Both the position numbers and the translations under genes were made by a program. Below, piece after piece: positions 1 through 12,844 of a stretch of DNA of 64,000 nucleotides. A model generated the notes under the pieces. That model made no database searches. It worked only from the letters and a program-made list of their open reading frames with translations, and was not told the DNA's origin. The stretch comes from Chrysemys picta bellii (taxonomy: Eukaryota > Chordata > Testudines > Emydidae). Position 1 is the first letter of the stretch, and each line of letters opens with the position of its first letter. The stretch spans positions 2,852,001 through 2,916,000 of the forward strand of contig NC_088800.1 of NCBI RefSeq assembly GCF_011386835.1, read 5' to 3'.

Positions 1-147
1 GAGACACATGAAGAGGGACCTAGATTTCACAGGGTATTGAATACCCTACCTCTGAAAATCAGGGCACTGGCTTTGGTGAGATCAGAACTGCCATTAGTGT
101 GCGCTCAGAGTGAGACTCACCCCCGTCCAGTGGGAAGTGAGACTTGG

Positions 148-358
148 AAAGCAGTGTGGCCTAGTGGATGCAGCACTGGACTGGGATCAGGACAGTGGGG
201 TTCTTTTCCTGGCTTGACCACTGGGTAACCTTACACTAATCATGTCCCTCCTCCGTGCCTCAGTTTCCCCATCTGTAAAATGGGGATAAGGATACTGCCC
301 TCCTTTGTAAAGCGCTTTTGCGATGTACTCATGAGAAGTGTTAGCTAAGAGGCAGCGA
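148..358 (+). mobile_element. MIR-type (core) SINE
   Basis: A near-complete MIR-type SINE: tRNA-like head (TGTGGCCTAGTGGATGCAGC), core region, and the diagnostic CTCAGTTTCCCCATCTGTAA with AATGGGGATAAGGATACTG, then the AAAGCGCTTTTGCGATG end. The well-preserved core suggests one of the turtle-amplified MIR subfamilies. Confidence 0.88.
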
Positions 359-1473
359 TTAGTACTGAATGGAGGGTAGGCCCTTGTGCAAGCTGTCTGC
401 TCAGGGGTGAATTGCACCCGGAATCAGCTCAAGCTAATTTTCTTGGCTTTACAGAACAGTCCTGTTCTGGCCAATACTCCCAGAGGAAGGGTGCGCCTCT
501 CCTCTCGGAGCAACACTCACAACGCTAGCTTCATCCTGTTCTGACAGGAGATTCCGCAGTTCTTAATTATCTCATTAGCTTTCAATGAGCAGGGGGAGGA
601 TTTGTGTTAGGAGTGCACTTTATTCACCATTATTAACACTGACAATCGTGACACGCTTTTCATTGCCTTGATAACACCTTAAAGAGTAAATATAAATGCT
701 AATCTATTATTTAAAAAAAAAAAAAAAAGCAAAAGGTGGATCTAGAACCAGAAGCTTGAGAACTGTCCCCTGACTATGACAGATGACTCCAGCCGCGATG
801 CACAGGGAGCAGCACCCGGTTACACTCCAAGAACTGAAATAGCTGCTGCCCTCCCTGAGTCAGCGCTTACTCACAGCTCTTCTAGCACAGCGGGGCTGCT
901 GGCCCCGGCCCGGCCCGCCTGGGTGCTGTCATTGCTGCCACCTTGTTTACACACCTACAGACACGTGGAGACGAGGTGCTGAGAATTTGGAAGGGAGCTC
1001 TGCAAAATCTCGTCGGAGACGTATGTTCTGGCGTGTGCAGCTACCACGAAAGTGAAAGCGGAAGCCGGCTCAGACGAGGAGGCCGATACAAATTAAAACA
1101 CCTCGTAGACCTCTTGAGTCTAGATTCCTGTGCAACAAACCGGGGTGACTGCAAGGACAGCATTAGTAGGGTGACCAGTGCCACCCATCCCGAATTGGGC
1201 AGGACAGCCCCGAAATGTACATTTCCAGGCCCAGTCCTGGGCTGAATGACTCCAGGACGGCATTCACCCAGGATGCCCTGCGACGTCGCTCTGCGCCTGC
1301 CCGAGGCTCAGGGGCAGCACCAGCCTCTTCCCGATGTGTGGGGGGGACTGACATGGGCCTTAGCCCCCACTCACCACGAGGCCCCGCCCCCTTCTCTTCC
1401 CCCAAGGCCCCACTCCTGACCAGGCCAGAAGCCAGAGCCGGGCAGTTGTAAGGGCCAGGGCCTCTGTGGGGAG
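359..1473. other. Intergenic, no gene seen
   Basis: Single-copy-looking DNA with an A-tract at 712-728. 1240-1470 is GC-rich with a few CpGs, but without CCAAT or other promoter clusters that I trust. Confidence 0.5.
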
Positions 1474-1596
1474 TAGGGTGACCAGACAGCAAGTGTGAAA
1501 AATCGGGACGGGGGTGGGGGGTAATAGGAGCCTATATAAGAAAAAGACCCAAAAATCGGGACTGTCCCTATAAAATCAGGACATCTGGTCACCCTA
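1474..1596 (+). mobile_element. Mariner-like MITE, copy 1 (TAGGGTGACCAGA TIRs)
   Basis: A 123-bp element with perfect 13-bp inverted ends TAGGGTGACCAGA (1474-1486) and TCTGGTCACCCTA (1584-1596). The outer TA is a plausible target-site duplication, which suggests the Tc1/mariner superfamily. Open frames across the three copies give similar-looking peptides only because they are the same repeat. Confidence 0.85.
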
Positions 1597-4254
1597 GTGG
1601 GGAGCCCCAGACCCTCCACCTGCCCTGGGCTCCAGTGCTCCCCACAGCGGCCCAGGCTCCCTGGCTTCCGGCCTGGCCGGGGGCGGGGCCTCAGGGGCAG
1701 AAGAGGAGCAGGGGGCGGGGCCACGTGTCCCATTTTTGCATTTTGAGAAAGGTGGTGACCCTCAGCGTTCGTGTATGTAAACCTAGGGCCTCACCCCCTC
1801 AGGGGCTGAGCGTCCGGACCCCCCACGCCCACTGAGTAGACGTGAGACCTTCCAAGGACTGCTCCTGCTGGCTCAGGGAACTAGCTGAATGCCAGCCTGG
1901 CTGAGTTGTGACCCAAAGTCACCATTACCATGTGAAGCTCGTTCACTGGCCTGTATGACATGCGGTGCTCTCAATCCAGTCCCGGCAAGCACCTGCCTCA
2001 CCAAAAGCCTGGATGGGCCCAGAGGTTCGACTACCCTCTGGCCCCTACAGGTTGTTCCTCGTGTTCAAGGCTAAGAAATAAGGGCCAGAGGGCCTGGGGA
2101 GATTGCATTCTGGCAGCCTGTGTTGTTCCCATTGCTACGAGCTTCATGCCTCCAGCAGGGAAGGATTAGCTTCATGCAGGTGGAGGCTTTTCTCTTCTTC
2201 AGATCCAGAAGGTTTGCAAGTGTAGGGTGAGTTTGCAAAGGTCATCAGCTTTAGACACTCTTGAAAATAAATGTGTTTTGGTGTTTTTAGCTAGAAGGAA
2301 GCTGTGCTCTCTATAAGGGACAGAAATATCCCCAATGGGGAGGCTGGCACAGCTGGCTGGCCTGCACGAGTTTGATATGCTCTTTGCATTTTTCCAATCG
2401 GATTTTTTTTTTTCAGTCTCTCCATACCTGGTCCCCATTCTACCTGTTCTCTTCGCCATTTCTGACCTTGTTTTTATTGGTTGTTTTCCTCTGCGTCCCT
2501 TCCTCGTGCTCCACTTGGTGTCCAAGTTCTAATCCAACTGTCAAACTCATCATGTCTGAGCAATTTAGGCATCTGTAGTGTGAGTTTTGCACCCAGAATT
2601 AGTGGTGGGCATAGGTGCTACCAAGAAGAGATCTAAGATCCTGATTTGCGGGCACAGGCTCCAACTCCCATTAAAGTCAGCAGGAAAACTCCCATGGACT
2701 GCAAGGGGAGCTGGAGCAGACCCAGATGTCTAAACTGAAGCTTTGGCCGCCACAAAAATGGAAACTACTTATCAAAATCAGGCCCGGTGCATTTTCTCAG
2801 CTCTAGTCTCCAGGGCTACCAGCTGCTTCAGGAGCACTTAAAAGGCACATTTTCAGCTAGGTTGCTGAACAGCCTCCCTGACTGTGGGTGTAATTTCCTC
2901 CTGCAAAAAAAAAAAAAAATAAATAAAAAAGGCCTTCGTTTATTTTCACCTTAAAATGAATTGCAAGTGCAAATCTTAGTAGTTACCCATGTAACTACCT
3001 GACTAAGGGTAGAAATGAAATGTTAGATATTTAAGATCAGTGACTGCAGTTCAATTGTATGTCCAATAATGCAGGCACTTTTTTCCCCCCGCCGCATCGA
3101 TAAAGGGGACGCAGGTGATTAAAAATGTATCCAAAAAGATGAAGGGGAACATGGGTTCTTCTGGAATGTCTTAGCCAGAAATGTTGGGGTCTTTGTAGAG
3201 GTCACGTATTAGTCTTGGTGTTCTGATTTCTCGGCTCTGTTGCAATACCCTGCCTTGCCTTCTAGCTTGCAATTCAAAAGAGCAAATGTATAGTCATGGA
3301 AATTCTCCTTGTTCATAGTCTGTATTTTGCTAATAGAAAAGTGTAGCACTGTTCATGTCTTGTGCTGACTCAGACCTGCTTGTCCGAGACAGTGCCATTG
3401 GCCACACTGAAGATGCCCTCTGAGAAGACAGGGCATGACAGAGAACTCAGGGGAAGACCTGCCATTCCGTCCCACCACCACCACTGGCCACAGCTGGCTT
3501 CACAGATCCCTTTGCACCAAAAATCCACCTCTGAGACCTTACAGGGCTGGCACTGTGTTAGCATGTGCTGCTGTTTGAGGCTGTAGATGTATCTTTGTTA
3601 ACCCTGGTTCAGCTCTACTGTTGATCGCAGCAGGAGTAGCTCTAGTGTAGACAAAGCTCCTGCAGACAGTAGTGTTTACGCCTTCTCTGAGCAGGTCTTC
3701 TTAACACCGTGTAAATGCCAGTGGCCTCTGACACCTTAACTAGTGCTCCTGACGCTGCCATTGGCGCGACGCTGGTGTTAGCAATAGCGGGGGAATGTTC
3801 AGAAAAAGGCAAGGCCCGAGGTGCCGACAGATCTGTCGTGAAAGGGACGCCCCACTGTTGCAAAGGCACGTGTTCTCCACATGCATGAGTGTTCAGAGCA
3901 GGCAGACCAGAGCGGGGCTTTGGCTCAGAGCTGGCCATGATTGCCTCCTGGCTGGTTTCCTAAGTCAGATGCTTTTACCCAGAAACATGAGCCGATTGAG
4001 TCCAAAGTTTCCTTTGGCAGGAAAAAGGTCTCCCTCTCCTGCTCTGTATGGCCCACATCCTGTCCTACGTTGGCCCTGACACTTTCTTCCTTTAATCAGT
4101 GAATGGTTGATGTGCCGATGCATTAACATTTCATATTCACACCCACCTACGAACAGCCCTGAAGAGAAGGCTTAGTTGGGAGGGTGGAGCTCCTATCCAG
4201 GCACTAACCATTCTTTATTAATTGGACTGAGTCATGGTGGTGGTGGCCTGCGAT
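1597..4254. other. Intergenic, no gene seen
   Basis: GC-rich to about 1,830, then mixed. A-tracts at 2905-2930. 2640-2720 may be a degenerate copy of the CAGGCTCCAACTCCCATTAA foldback family. No splice-bounded open frame recognised. Confidence 0.5.
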
Positions 4255-4310
4255 GCAAAGAGGTCAGAGTAGGTAGACGGGTGGTTCCTTCTGGCCTTAA
4301 ACTCTCTGGT
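4255..4310 (+). mobile_element. CR1 3' tail remnant
   Basis: Short remnant with GAGGTCAGAGTAGGTAGACG and GGTTCCTTCTGGCCTTAAAC, matching the end of the CR1 3' UTR. Too short to assign a subfamily. Confidence 0.6.
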
Positions 4311-4424
4311 TCGAAGCTTCTGGGATTATCGCCAATGAAATACTGTCAGGGCTAGGGAACGTATGCATAAGGCACTTATGAAACAGACCCTGCAATTCCT
4401 GCTTTAGCTTTGGCCTTCATAGCA

Positions 4425-4630
4425 CTAATAATAGTGCTTCGGACTCGCATAGCACTTTGCAAACATTAATTCTCATGACACCCCTAGGGGGTGGGCGCAT
4501 AGATATTAGCCTGGGTGTATAGATGGGGAAACTGAGACCAAAAAGTTGCCCGAGGCCGGAGTGAGTCATTGGAGGAGTTCAGGTTAGAACTGATTCACCC
4601 GTCGCTGTTCTCAGGCAACCAGGCTGTGTT
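4425..4630 (-). mobile_element. MIR-type SINE, minus strand
   Basis: Reverse-complement MIR features read on + as AGCACTTTGCAAACATTAAT, then GATGGGGAAACTGAGACC and TTGCCCGAGGCCGGAGTGAG. Diverged copy. Confidence 0.75.
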
Positions 4631-5569
4631 CCCCAGCTCTGATGAGCTGTGCAGTCAGATATCTTAGGCAAGAATCTCGTTCAGTGTGTTAGGGCAGAGA
4701 TGCAATTGACCTTGAGTCTGCTGATCCATGATGATGCTTTCTGAGTCTTTCAAGGCTGTTAGCCCTTGTATACAGACTGACTCATACACACAGAGGATAA
4801 GGAGAACCTAAGGCTCCAGTCAGCTCCTGTCATGAACTAAATGAGGAATTTTCCAGGGACCATAAGCCATTTGAGTCCACAGATGACCTCAAATATTTTC
4901 ATTGCAAATCAGCAGTTCTAGGTAGTTCAGTCTATGCTGTGTTTGGTTTTCAAGGCTATGATGTCAGAGGGTATCAGCTGTCTGTTTGCGTTCTGTTGGG
5001 AGCTGAGGTTACAGCTTTGAAAATGGATCGGAATTCTCAATTATGGAACGTTATGTGAGAACCTTCATCATTTTGTCCCCGCTCCCCCCATTCCCCTGTC
5101 CCCACTCCAAATTTTGCTTTAGGCAAATAGCTATTTTCACATCGAAACCATGAACTTGAGTTCCAAAATGGGTCCTTCTCAGTCAGAGATGGGTCTGCTT
5201 TCCCACCAGTGAATGGCAAACCTTAGAATAAACAGCAAACAGAAGAAACACTAAACAGCAGAAATCAGAAAGCCTATTTATATCAGAGTGTAAAGAAATT
5301 CAGGGCAGGTGAAGAAAATAAATCCAACTCAGGAATCGAATGGATAGCCCGGGAGCTGCTCAGACTGGGTCTCCTGTCCCTCTGTCAGTGCTTAACAATA
5401 CAGGAGAGGTGAGAGCAGCTCTGGTCATTAGTAACAAATAAGCACCTGTTGCAGCACTTTCATCTGAACAGTGCCAAGTGCTTTAAAAACAGTTTGGGCC
5501 CCATTCTGCTCCATTTGAGTCAATGGGACTTTGACTTCAAGGGGATCAGGATGGCACCTGTATTTTTTA

Positions 5570-5645
5570 CAATATCCCTCTGAGGCACAGAACACCTCAC
5601 TTTGCTGATGGGTAAACTGAGTCACGGGAAAGGTGACAGCCTGGC
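5570..5645 (-). mobile_element. MIR-type SINE fragment
   Basis: A short piece with CTGATGGGTAAACTGAGTCA and a preceding TGAGGCACAG, like the minus-strand MIR core. Ends before the CCTGGCTCC stretch. Confidence 0.45.
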
Positions 5646-5992
5646 TCCAGGTTACACTGAGTATGTCTGTACTGCATTGTAAACGTAGGGCTGTGGGACC
5701 TGATCCTGTTGGCTAGTTGTTTCCAAGCCCATGCTTGAGTGACCACACTGCATTGCCGGGCCCGGGTCTTGCAGCCCCATACTGCACTGCGCAGACCTCT
5801 GACTCAGGTCTGAGGCTTGAGCTGCGTCCAGACAGCCGATGATAGGGCTTGGACCTGAGTCACAGGTGGGTCCAAGTCTTGGGTACGAGCGCTTGCCAGA
5901 GTCAGACAGATGTTTGTGTGTGGACGGTAGGGGGTTGGGGCTCAAACCTGAGTTTACAGTGGTCTGGCAACGCAGTGTAGACACACCCACTG
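5640..5992. repeat. Probable dispersed DNA-transposon-derived repeat
   Basis: A stretch opening GAGTATGTCTGTACTGCATT and closing GCAACGCAGTGTAGACACAC, with GACTCAGGTCTGAGG-type internal inversions. The CTGTACTGCA / GTGTAGACAC ends are inverted-like, as in turtle MITEs. Boundaries uncertain. Confidence 0.4.
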
Positions 5993-6099
5993 AGTCAGTG
6001 ACTAGGCTGGGAATATAGCCTTGGAGATGTGAATCCCTACCTATCTGCTTGTTTATCACAGGCATTTGGTAGTGTCATCTCCACAGTACTTAAATGCCA

Positions 6100-6289
6100 G
6101 ATTTTCAAAGGTATTTAGGCACGTGATGCAGAAAGGCACCAAGGGGAATTTCAAACGCACCTGGGCACCTAACGCCCATTGATTTCAAGGTATTTAGGCC
6201 CCTAACGTCCTGTGAAATCAGTGTTCCTGAGCCTAGGTGCTTACCTACATCTTTAGACTCTTAAATACCTTTGAAAATCCAGCCCTAAG
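6100..6289. mobile_element. MITE with 18-bp TIRs (GATTTTCAAAGGTATTTA)
   Basis: Perfect 18-bp inverted ends at 6100-6117 (GATTTTCAAAGGTATTTA) and 6272-6289 (TAAATACCTTTGAAAATC), with a noncoding body containing GGCACCTAACG-type repeats of the TIR. A short non-autonomous DNA transposon. Confidence 0.85.
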
Positions 6290-6294
6290 TCATT

Positions 6295-9200
6295 TTCAGT
6301 TAAATGAGATCCGCTGAGTCGACTTCATGGAGTCTTCTGTTCTTCCCTGGTTATACAAGGGTTTGTTTCCAGGAATGTTTAATAACTGATACCCATAGCC
6401 CCAGTGCTGTTTCAGTAGTCAGTTAGTAACAGCAATTGTCCACCTTAGTTTGCTCTTTACATTTGCAATGCCCTGGACAAACCAGAATTAAATAATCAAT
6501 TAACCAATGTATCAGTTAATCGTGATCGGCATTTGAAGAACTGGCGACTGTCGCCATGTAACAAGAATACCGTCCCCACATTCTGTGACAAATGCTTTTA
6601 TCTAGTAAATTACCAGTTATAATTTGCATGAGGGCTAAAATGCTATTTTAGGCATACACGTGTTTTCAAATTATTATAAAAAGCAGACATTAAAGTGTTC
6701 CACTCAGACATTCTGTGAATGGTTCTTAAAAAACCTTTCTTATTTTTGTAAATGGCATTAGTATCTTTGTTATGTATTGAAAGCTTTTTAAAAAGTAACT
6801 GATTTCCTTGAAGTCATTAAAGTCTAACCTTTAAACTCCAGGAGTCTAATGGTTCAAGCCAAGCATAATGTTGAGGCACATCTGTGATAAATCTGCTTTT
6901 AATCTCCACAAAGTGCTTTTCATAGATTCCAACTTTAACATATTAGGTGTTGGATGAACACACTGAGTGCTAGTAAAATACACTAGATTGTAATCTATTG
7001 CCTTTTACACAAAGCAGCATTTGGTTTTATTAACTATTGAAATATACTGAAAACTGTTTAAAAAGCACCGTGTAAATCTTTAAGATTCATGCTGTTTAAT
7101 TTTATAGAAGTGTAATTCCTTGCAAAAGTAACAGGCGAGTAGTTCGGCTGGTGATTTAATACTTTGTACTCGATTAACCGAAATCTTGTGTCTAATTTCA
7201 GGGAAGCTTTGATTAATACGTCTTTCCTCCTTGAAGGAAGGCTGCAGATGCCTGATGCAGGAAAAGAAAACTCCTTTAAATGTTTAGTAAAGAGCCTCAA
7301 ACTGACAAAAAGTGGTGCTGCAGTTGGAGTGACTAGCACTGGCTGCTTGCTTCATGCGCTTGCACCATCGCAGGGGAAAGATGCTCTGCTCGGGGTCCAT
7401 TAGGCTCCAGTTCAGCCGGGCTCTTAAGCAGGTGATTGACTTTAGACACACCCGTAAATCTCATTGAGTTCAATAGGATGCTGACGGCTTTGCTGAGCTG
7501 AGATCTTAAATGGGCACCTCCCATCCCGAAACTCCAGTCTTCCCAGAAAGAAAGGAGGTCCGGGGACAGCTCTGGTCTCTTTAAGTGCATGGGGAATGCC
7601 AGTTGGCTAGATGCAGAGCCACAGTCGCTCTGCTGAAGCCAGTGGAGTTGCTCTGGAATTTGTCCTATTGCCGAGAGCAGGATCAACCCTTCCATGGGCA
7701 TATCAATGAATGACAGACTCAATCCCATCCCGATTGCTGGGCGCCACTCAGAGGACATCCTGCTGGTGCGTGGTAGGATGACTCAGGGCAGGCGGCGGTG
7801 CACCTTGAGATGAGCAGTGAGCGTCCCAGCAACACTATGGCACGGGCGTTGGGATCCCAGGGGCCTGGCCCTGCCCCAGGACAGCAGAGAGCGCCCTTGT
7901 GAGGCCAGTCCTCCAACCTGGTGAGTGCTAGGTTGCCATCCGGCTCTGCAGCACAGCCCCTGCTCTCACACATCTCAGGGCAGGGTTTTGCTAACAGTCT
8001 GCAAATGGGGGGAGGTCTTGGAGGCCCTTCTGATACAGAAGACGCTAGGGTGTTATTGAAGGGCAGACCTGCACCATGAAGGGGGAAGCGTGTCTAAGTC
8101 CCTTTGGCCTTAGGCTGTTGTAGGGGGTTACCTGAAAGGGCCCAGCTGTCTCTCTAGCCCCATCCACACCTGCGGAGTTGGCACCCCGCAGAGCCCAGTG
8201 TGATGGGGGACGGGGGCTCCGTGGGGAAGGGACGTAGAGCTGGTCAAAAAATGCCAATTTTTTTCACAGAAATATTGTTTTTAATTCCCCCACCCCACCT
8301 CCCAAAAGCTCCTGTGGACATTTTGGCGGCATTTGTTTAAAACAAGAATCAAAACACTCCAAAAAATTATTTTTTTTCTTCAGAAAGTTCAAAGGAAATC
8401 AACATTTTCATTGAAAAACTGTTGTTTCCTTCGAAAAGCCATTGTTCATCAAAAAAAAAAAAAACACTCAGCAAACAACCTGTTATTTTCCCAGCTTATT
8501 CTAAATTCACAGAGCTGTGACTCCCTCTGCCCGTGGGGAGATGAGGGTCCAGATGAGAACAGGTCTTGCAGGAGATGAGAAAATGTCTTTGCTTCCCAGT
8601 GCTCCTTGTTTATTTTCAGCTCTAAAATAATGGGCTCACCCGGAGTGAATATTTTCAGTGGCGGTGTTGCCCGGAAGCCCCCGTGACAAACTGCGGGACC
8701 CTCATGCTGTTATTTTCCTGGCTGTGCTGGGATCCGATAAGCGTCAGAGAAGGTTCAGGTGGGAGCAGGATCAGCTGTCAAAGCCTCAGCAGCCCAAAAG
8801 CTCGCCTTTCGTCAAGGAGACTAAACGAAAAATGGTCTTGAGCTGAGTGTCAAAGGCCTTTTTCTCAACCTGGCTAGTCTGTGACAAAGAAACCTTGTGG
8901 CTGTAAAATCCACTGAGATCTCCCTCGCCGTTCAAGAAACCAACATGGTCAATTCGGAGCCCGCAGCGTTTCTTGTTCCCGCAGAAACGAGGCGGGAGAA
9001 AGAGAGCTCTGTGCAATGTCTGTGACTGTTCTCCACTGCGCGCTGTGCCGGGAATAACCTCCGGTTCCTGTCATTGAAAGCACATGGCATTCTTTTGACA
9101 CCAGGACATGGGTGATGCCCTAGTAGACATAGGCTGCCCCAGTTTGCGCTAAGAGCACTCAAAGGGGCAGATGCCCAGCGTTGTCACCTCTTCTGCTGGT

Positions 9201-10984
9201 CTCTCCGCCCTGGCACGTCTTTCAGTTGCTTGCAGCTTGTGTGGGCAGCGTTTGGCTGCCTGATTTCTCATCCGGGCTAGAAATTCCAGTCGCCATCTCG
9301 GCTCACGTTCTGTTGTCCCTGTGACCCAGGACCTGCCATCCCCTAGATTACACAATACACTGGGATAGATCCACTTCCAAAGGGCCTGTTTTAGTCAGCG
9401 CCTGTCTGGGAGGAGGACATTGTTTTATGTGCACTGCGTGGGCAGAATGGTCTTCCTTCTTAGGTTGGGTCCCTTCAGTCTTTGGTTTAATATAAAGGGC
9501 CCGATTTTTAACCTGGCCTCTAAAGTTGTATCTCCAGTGGTGACTGCATGAGTGTCTGCTCAGCCATGTACCTATGGAGCTTCTGAACCTGAGAGTGGCC
9601 AGATTTATGGGGGCAAATGCAGGTCTTGGCTTGGGTGCAAAATTACCGGTGCAACTCTAAGAGGCCACAAAGTTGGAAAATTTGGTCCTAGGTGTATTTG
9701 GATCAGTATCAGGCCTCCAGAAAAATTCATTTTGCTCCCACAGGCAAAGTAACCCCTGAACTGCGTAGGGCTGAGTTACTGAAAGGCTGGAAATGCAAAC
9801 CATTTGGGTTAAATTTAGGGCTGCAGAAAAGCCATAAATGTGGCCAAAAATCCATGTCTGAGTTCCCTTCTTTATCAGTGTCCAAGTCTTGCCAGTCAAG
9901 AAGGGCTGGTGTAGTGGGGGAGCTTTCAAACAGACCAGACGAGGGCAGTGAAAACCAGCATAGGAATGGTAATTGGACTGAGGCTAACTGCCCAAATTAC
10001 CCAAACGCTTTGTGCTTAAGCAAGAACTTCTGCAGAGCCCATCGTCTTTCGTGGCAGCGCGTCAGGTGACTGTACAGTCACTTTCCTGGTCTTTGGTGAA
10101 CACTGCCTCTTTACTCCGGCAAAACTCCCAGTGACGTCGACAGGAATCAGGACTGCGGATGAACTTCAGGAGGAAAATCAGGAGAGGAGCTGGGAGCTAA
10201 GGCACAGATACCTTCGGGAACAGCAAAGGGAACACAGGCAGCCTAGTCTGAGAGGGACTGGATTAGACTCCCTTTGGGATATTTCAGTTATTGCTATTTC
10301 ACATGCCAGCAGGTGTCTCTGCTAAGTGACTTCACATGCCAGTCCCTGCGGAGTGACTCAGAGCCTGTGCCTGGACTCTGCGAGCGCTGCCTCTGTGTCA
10401 CAGGCTGACTGCCCGTCCGCGTGGTGTGCGAAACGCCAGCCGCAGGGTGAGTGTCAATGCCTGCGAGGCAGCGGTAGCCTGTCCTCTCAGGAGAACCAGC
10501 CAAGGGTGATCTAGTACTTGCAACGTAACAAGAAGATTTGTGGGGAAAGAGCCCCAGGTGAACCAGCCTGGGCCTGTCTCCTCGGCAGCCAGGCCCGCTT
10601 TCTCTTCAGCTGAGCAGCACTCTCTTGGTACGGCAGTTGTGTTTCGAGGAACATTGAGCAAGAGCCAAGTATTAAATTAGAAGACAACGGTGTGGAAGAC
10701 CACGCCACTGGGCTCATCTGCTGATTGCTCCGACATGAATCCAAGTCCCGAAAGCGGGGCAGAAGACATGGGGATCGAATCGCGGCCCGGGGAGCCAGCA
10801 GAAAGGGATCTGTTCCTGACCATGGACAATCATCTAAGCCACACTTTCCAAAACTGGGTGCCCAAAGTGAGGCCCTTGGTCCATCGTGAGGCACTGAGAT
10901 GAGGGGCCTGATTTATTTCAGAGCTGTGGAGCATTCTAAGGTCCATGTTTGAGTTCAGGGGGCGCTCCACAGCGCTGCCAAATC
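6295..10984. other. Intergenic, AT-rich then mixed, no gene seen
   Basis: 6440-7100 is AT-rich and complex (homeodomain-type TTAAT/ATTA motifs, no repeat recognised), a candidate conserved noncoding block. 8235-8490 is a low-complexity repeat. The 125-codon frame 9692-10069 resembles no protein. Confidence 0.45.
8235..8490. repeat. Low-complexity A/T repeat region (GCTGGTCAAAAAATG type)
   Basis: GAGCTGGTCAAAAAATGCCA and later AAAATTATTTTTTTTC, TTTTCATTGAAAAACTG and an A13 tract. It resembles a turtle repeat in which TTTCG/GAAAA motifs alternate; a similar fragment is at 24920-25075. Confidence 0.5.
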
Positions 10985-11165
10985 TGGCCTCTCTTCACAG
11001 GGTGTCTAAATGTAGATTCTAACTCTAGATGCCCAGGCTGGAAAATGTTGGCTTGAGCCTTTTCTGTGCCTTGGTTTTCTCTTTGGTTGCAGGGGGATAA
11101 TATTTTCCTACCCCCCAGGACTGTGGTAAGGTGTTAATGAAACAAAGGGGCTTTGAGATCTCGAG
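10985..11165 (+). mobile_element. MIR-type SINE, 3' part
   Basis: Contains TCTGTGCCTTGGTTTTCTCT and GGGGGATAATATTTTCCTAC followed by a GTTAATGAAAC end, matching the MIR core and 3' part. The tRNA-like head is not clear. Confidence 0.6.
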
Positions 11166-11730
11166 TGGACAGAGCGGTGGAATGAATGGTTTGCTGCAGA
11201 ACATCAGAATGGAAAATAACCTCCTTCCACGCCATTTGCCAAAGACAAGGTAACCCGGTGGCTAAGCTTTTCTCTAAAGTGGTTTCTCAGCTTCATTTGA
11301 CCCAAGCTACATATCTACCTGTGTTCTCCTCTAAGCCGCAGCCAAGCCCAGATGAGCAGCATCTTCACACGCTGGATGTCAGGCCATCTTTGGCTGTTTA
11401 CCGGGGTAGGACTAACCCTTTCCACTTTCCTCTCATGTGTGTGTTTCAGACATGGACTGAACGAAGGGGCGAGCAGCCTCTTCACAGACGATCTCCAGGT
11501 GGGTAACTTCCCGCGTCGTGACGGCGTACGAGGCAGCTCAGACTGCGCCCCTTCAAAGGCGCAAACTCATTCCACGAGGGCTCTGACAACGTCGATGGCA
11601 TTGCCACTGGACATTTGCAGGGCAGCCTCTTGGTCCTTTGTACGTACGTTCACAACCCACTGTGCCATTGCCACTGCATCCAGCTCGCAAGGCGAACTTT
11701 GGGACGGCAATCCTGCAGTCCTTGTTTACA

Positions 11731-11988
11731 TAGGGTACGTCTATACTACCCGCCGGATTGGCCGGTAGTGTTCGATGTATCGGGGATCGATTTATCGTGT
11801 CTCATCTAGACACGATAAATCGATCCCCAAATCGACGCCCGTACTCCACCTTGGCAGGAGGAGTAAGTGGAGTCGATGGGGGAGCCGCGGCGGTCGACTT
11901 GCCACCGTGAGGACGGCCAGGTAAGTCAAACTAAGATACTTCGAGTTGCGTATCTTAGTTCGAACCCCCCTGCTAGTGTAGCCCAGGC
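11731..11988 (+). mobile_element. Palindrome-rich MITE (TACGTCTATACTACCCGCCGG family)
   Basis: Starts near GGGTACGTCTATACTACC and ends CTAGTGTAGCCCAGGC. A perfect 21-bp inverted repeat, 11782-11802 (GGGGATCGATTTATCGTGTC then T) and 11808-11828, with a 5-nt loop, lies at its centre; a weaker stem (CTAAGATACTTC / GCGTATCTTAG) is near the right end. It is noncoding and GC/CpG-rich compared with its surroundings. Confidence 0.8.
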
Positions 11989-12844
11989 AATAGACTCTGA
12001 GCCCCAGTTCCTGCTCGTGCTGCTTGGGAGGCACCGACATGGAATACACGGCTGCATCCATTCGACGACGAAAAACGGTTGTAGCATGTGTTAATCAAAG
12101 CCAGACACCTCCCAGAATACTTGAAATAGGGGGAACAACCCAAAAAGGAAAATATGGGTTGAAAAGCTGACCCAAGGATCATGACTGTAAGTGGAATTCT
12201 GTGCTCTTATTAAAAGTCTTGCAGATGATGCAAGTACACGATACAGGGACATGCAGCTGTGTGGTGTTCTGGACATGACACGGGCGTCACGGGGATTTGG
12301 TTGTTTACTGCCACTCTGCGAATGGCAATTTATATCTGCCTTTCAGCAAAAGGGTCTTCTAAGGTCAGGGTAACCCAAATACCCAGCTACATTTACTATT
12401 GATGAAACGGCTTTTGTGCTACTTTGTGAAATCTGCCACATGTCCAGCTTCAGTGTTAAGGGCCTGATCCAAGTTTGCTCCCTTTCTTAATCGCTTTGCT
12501 AAAATGTGTGTGTCCACCAGAGTCATTTCAAGCATCCGAGAGTGACAAGCGTTCAGTCCCCTCCAATCAAGGTAGAATTTGAGCCGTCACCCTAGAAGTA
12601 AAGGACTTTTTATAGATAGCATCATTAATCCCCTGAGCCGTCAGCTCTGCTTTCTGACTTTCTAAGCCACGTATTTAGGGACTTTCCAGCCTGTGAAATA
12701 TGGTGTCATCCTGGGCATTATAGAGGATGTATGATGAGTCAATAAGAAAATCAGAATGATTGTGCTAACAATAAACTGCTTGGGGACAGGACTTGAGCCG
12801 ATTTAATACAAGATTCAGGATGCCACTTTTTTCTTTTTAACCAG

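Noticed and set aside
1371..1733. Apparent homology between translated frames at 1371-1733 (-) and 42415-42615 (-), sharing TRCPDF-GTVPIFG
   Set aside because: Both are the same mariner-like MITE translated; not a protein family.
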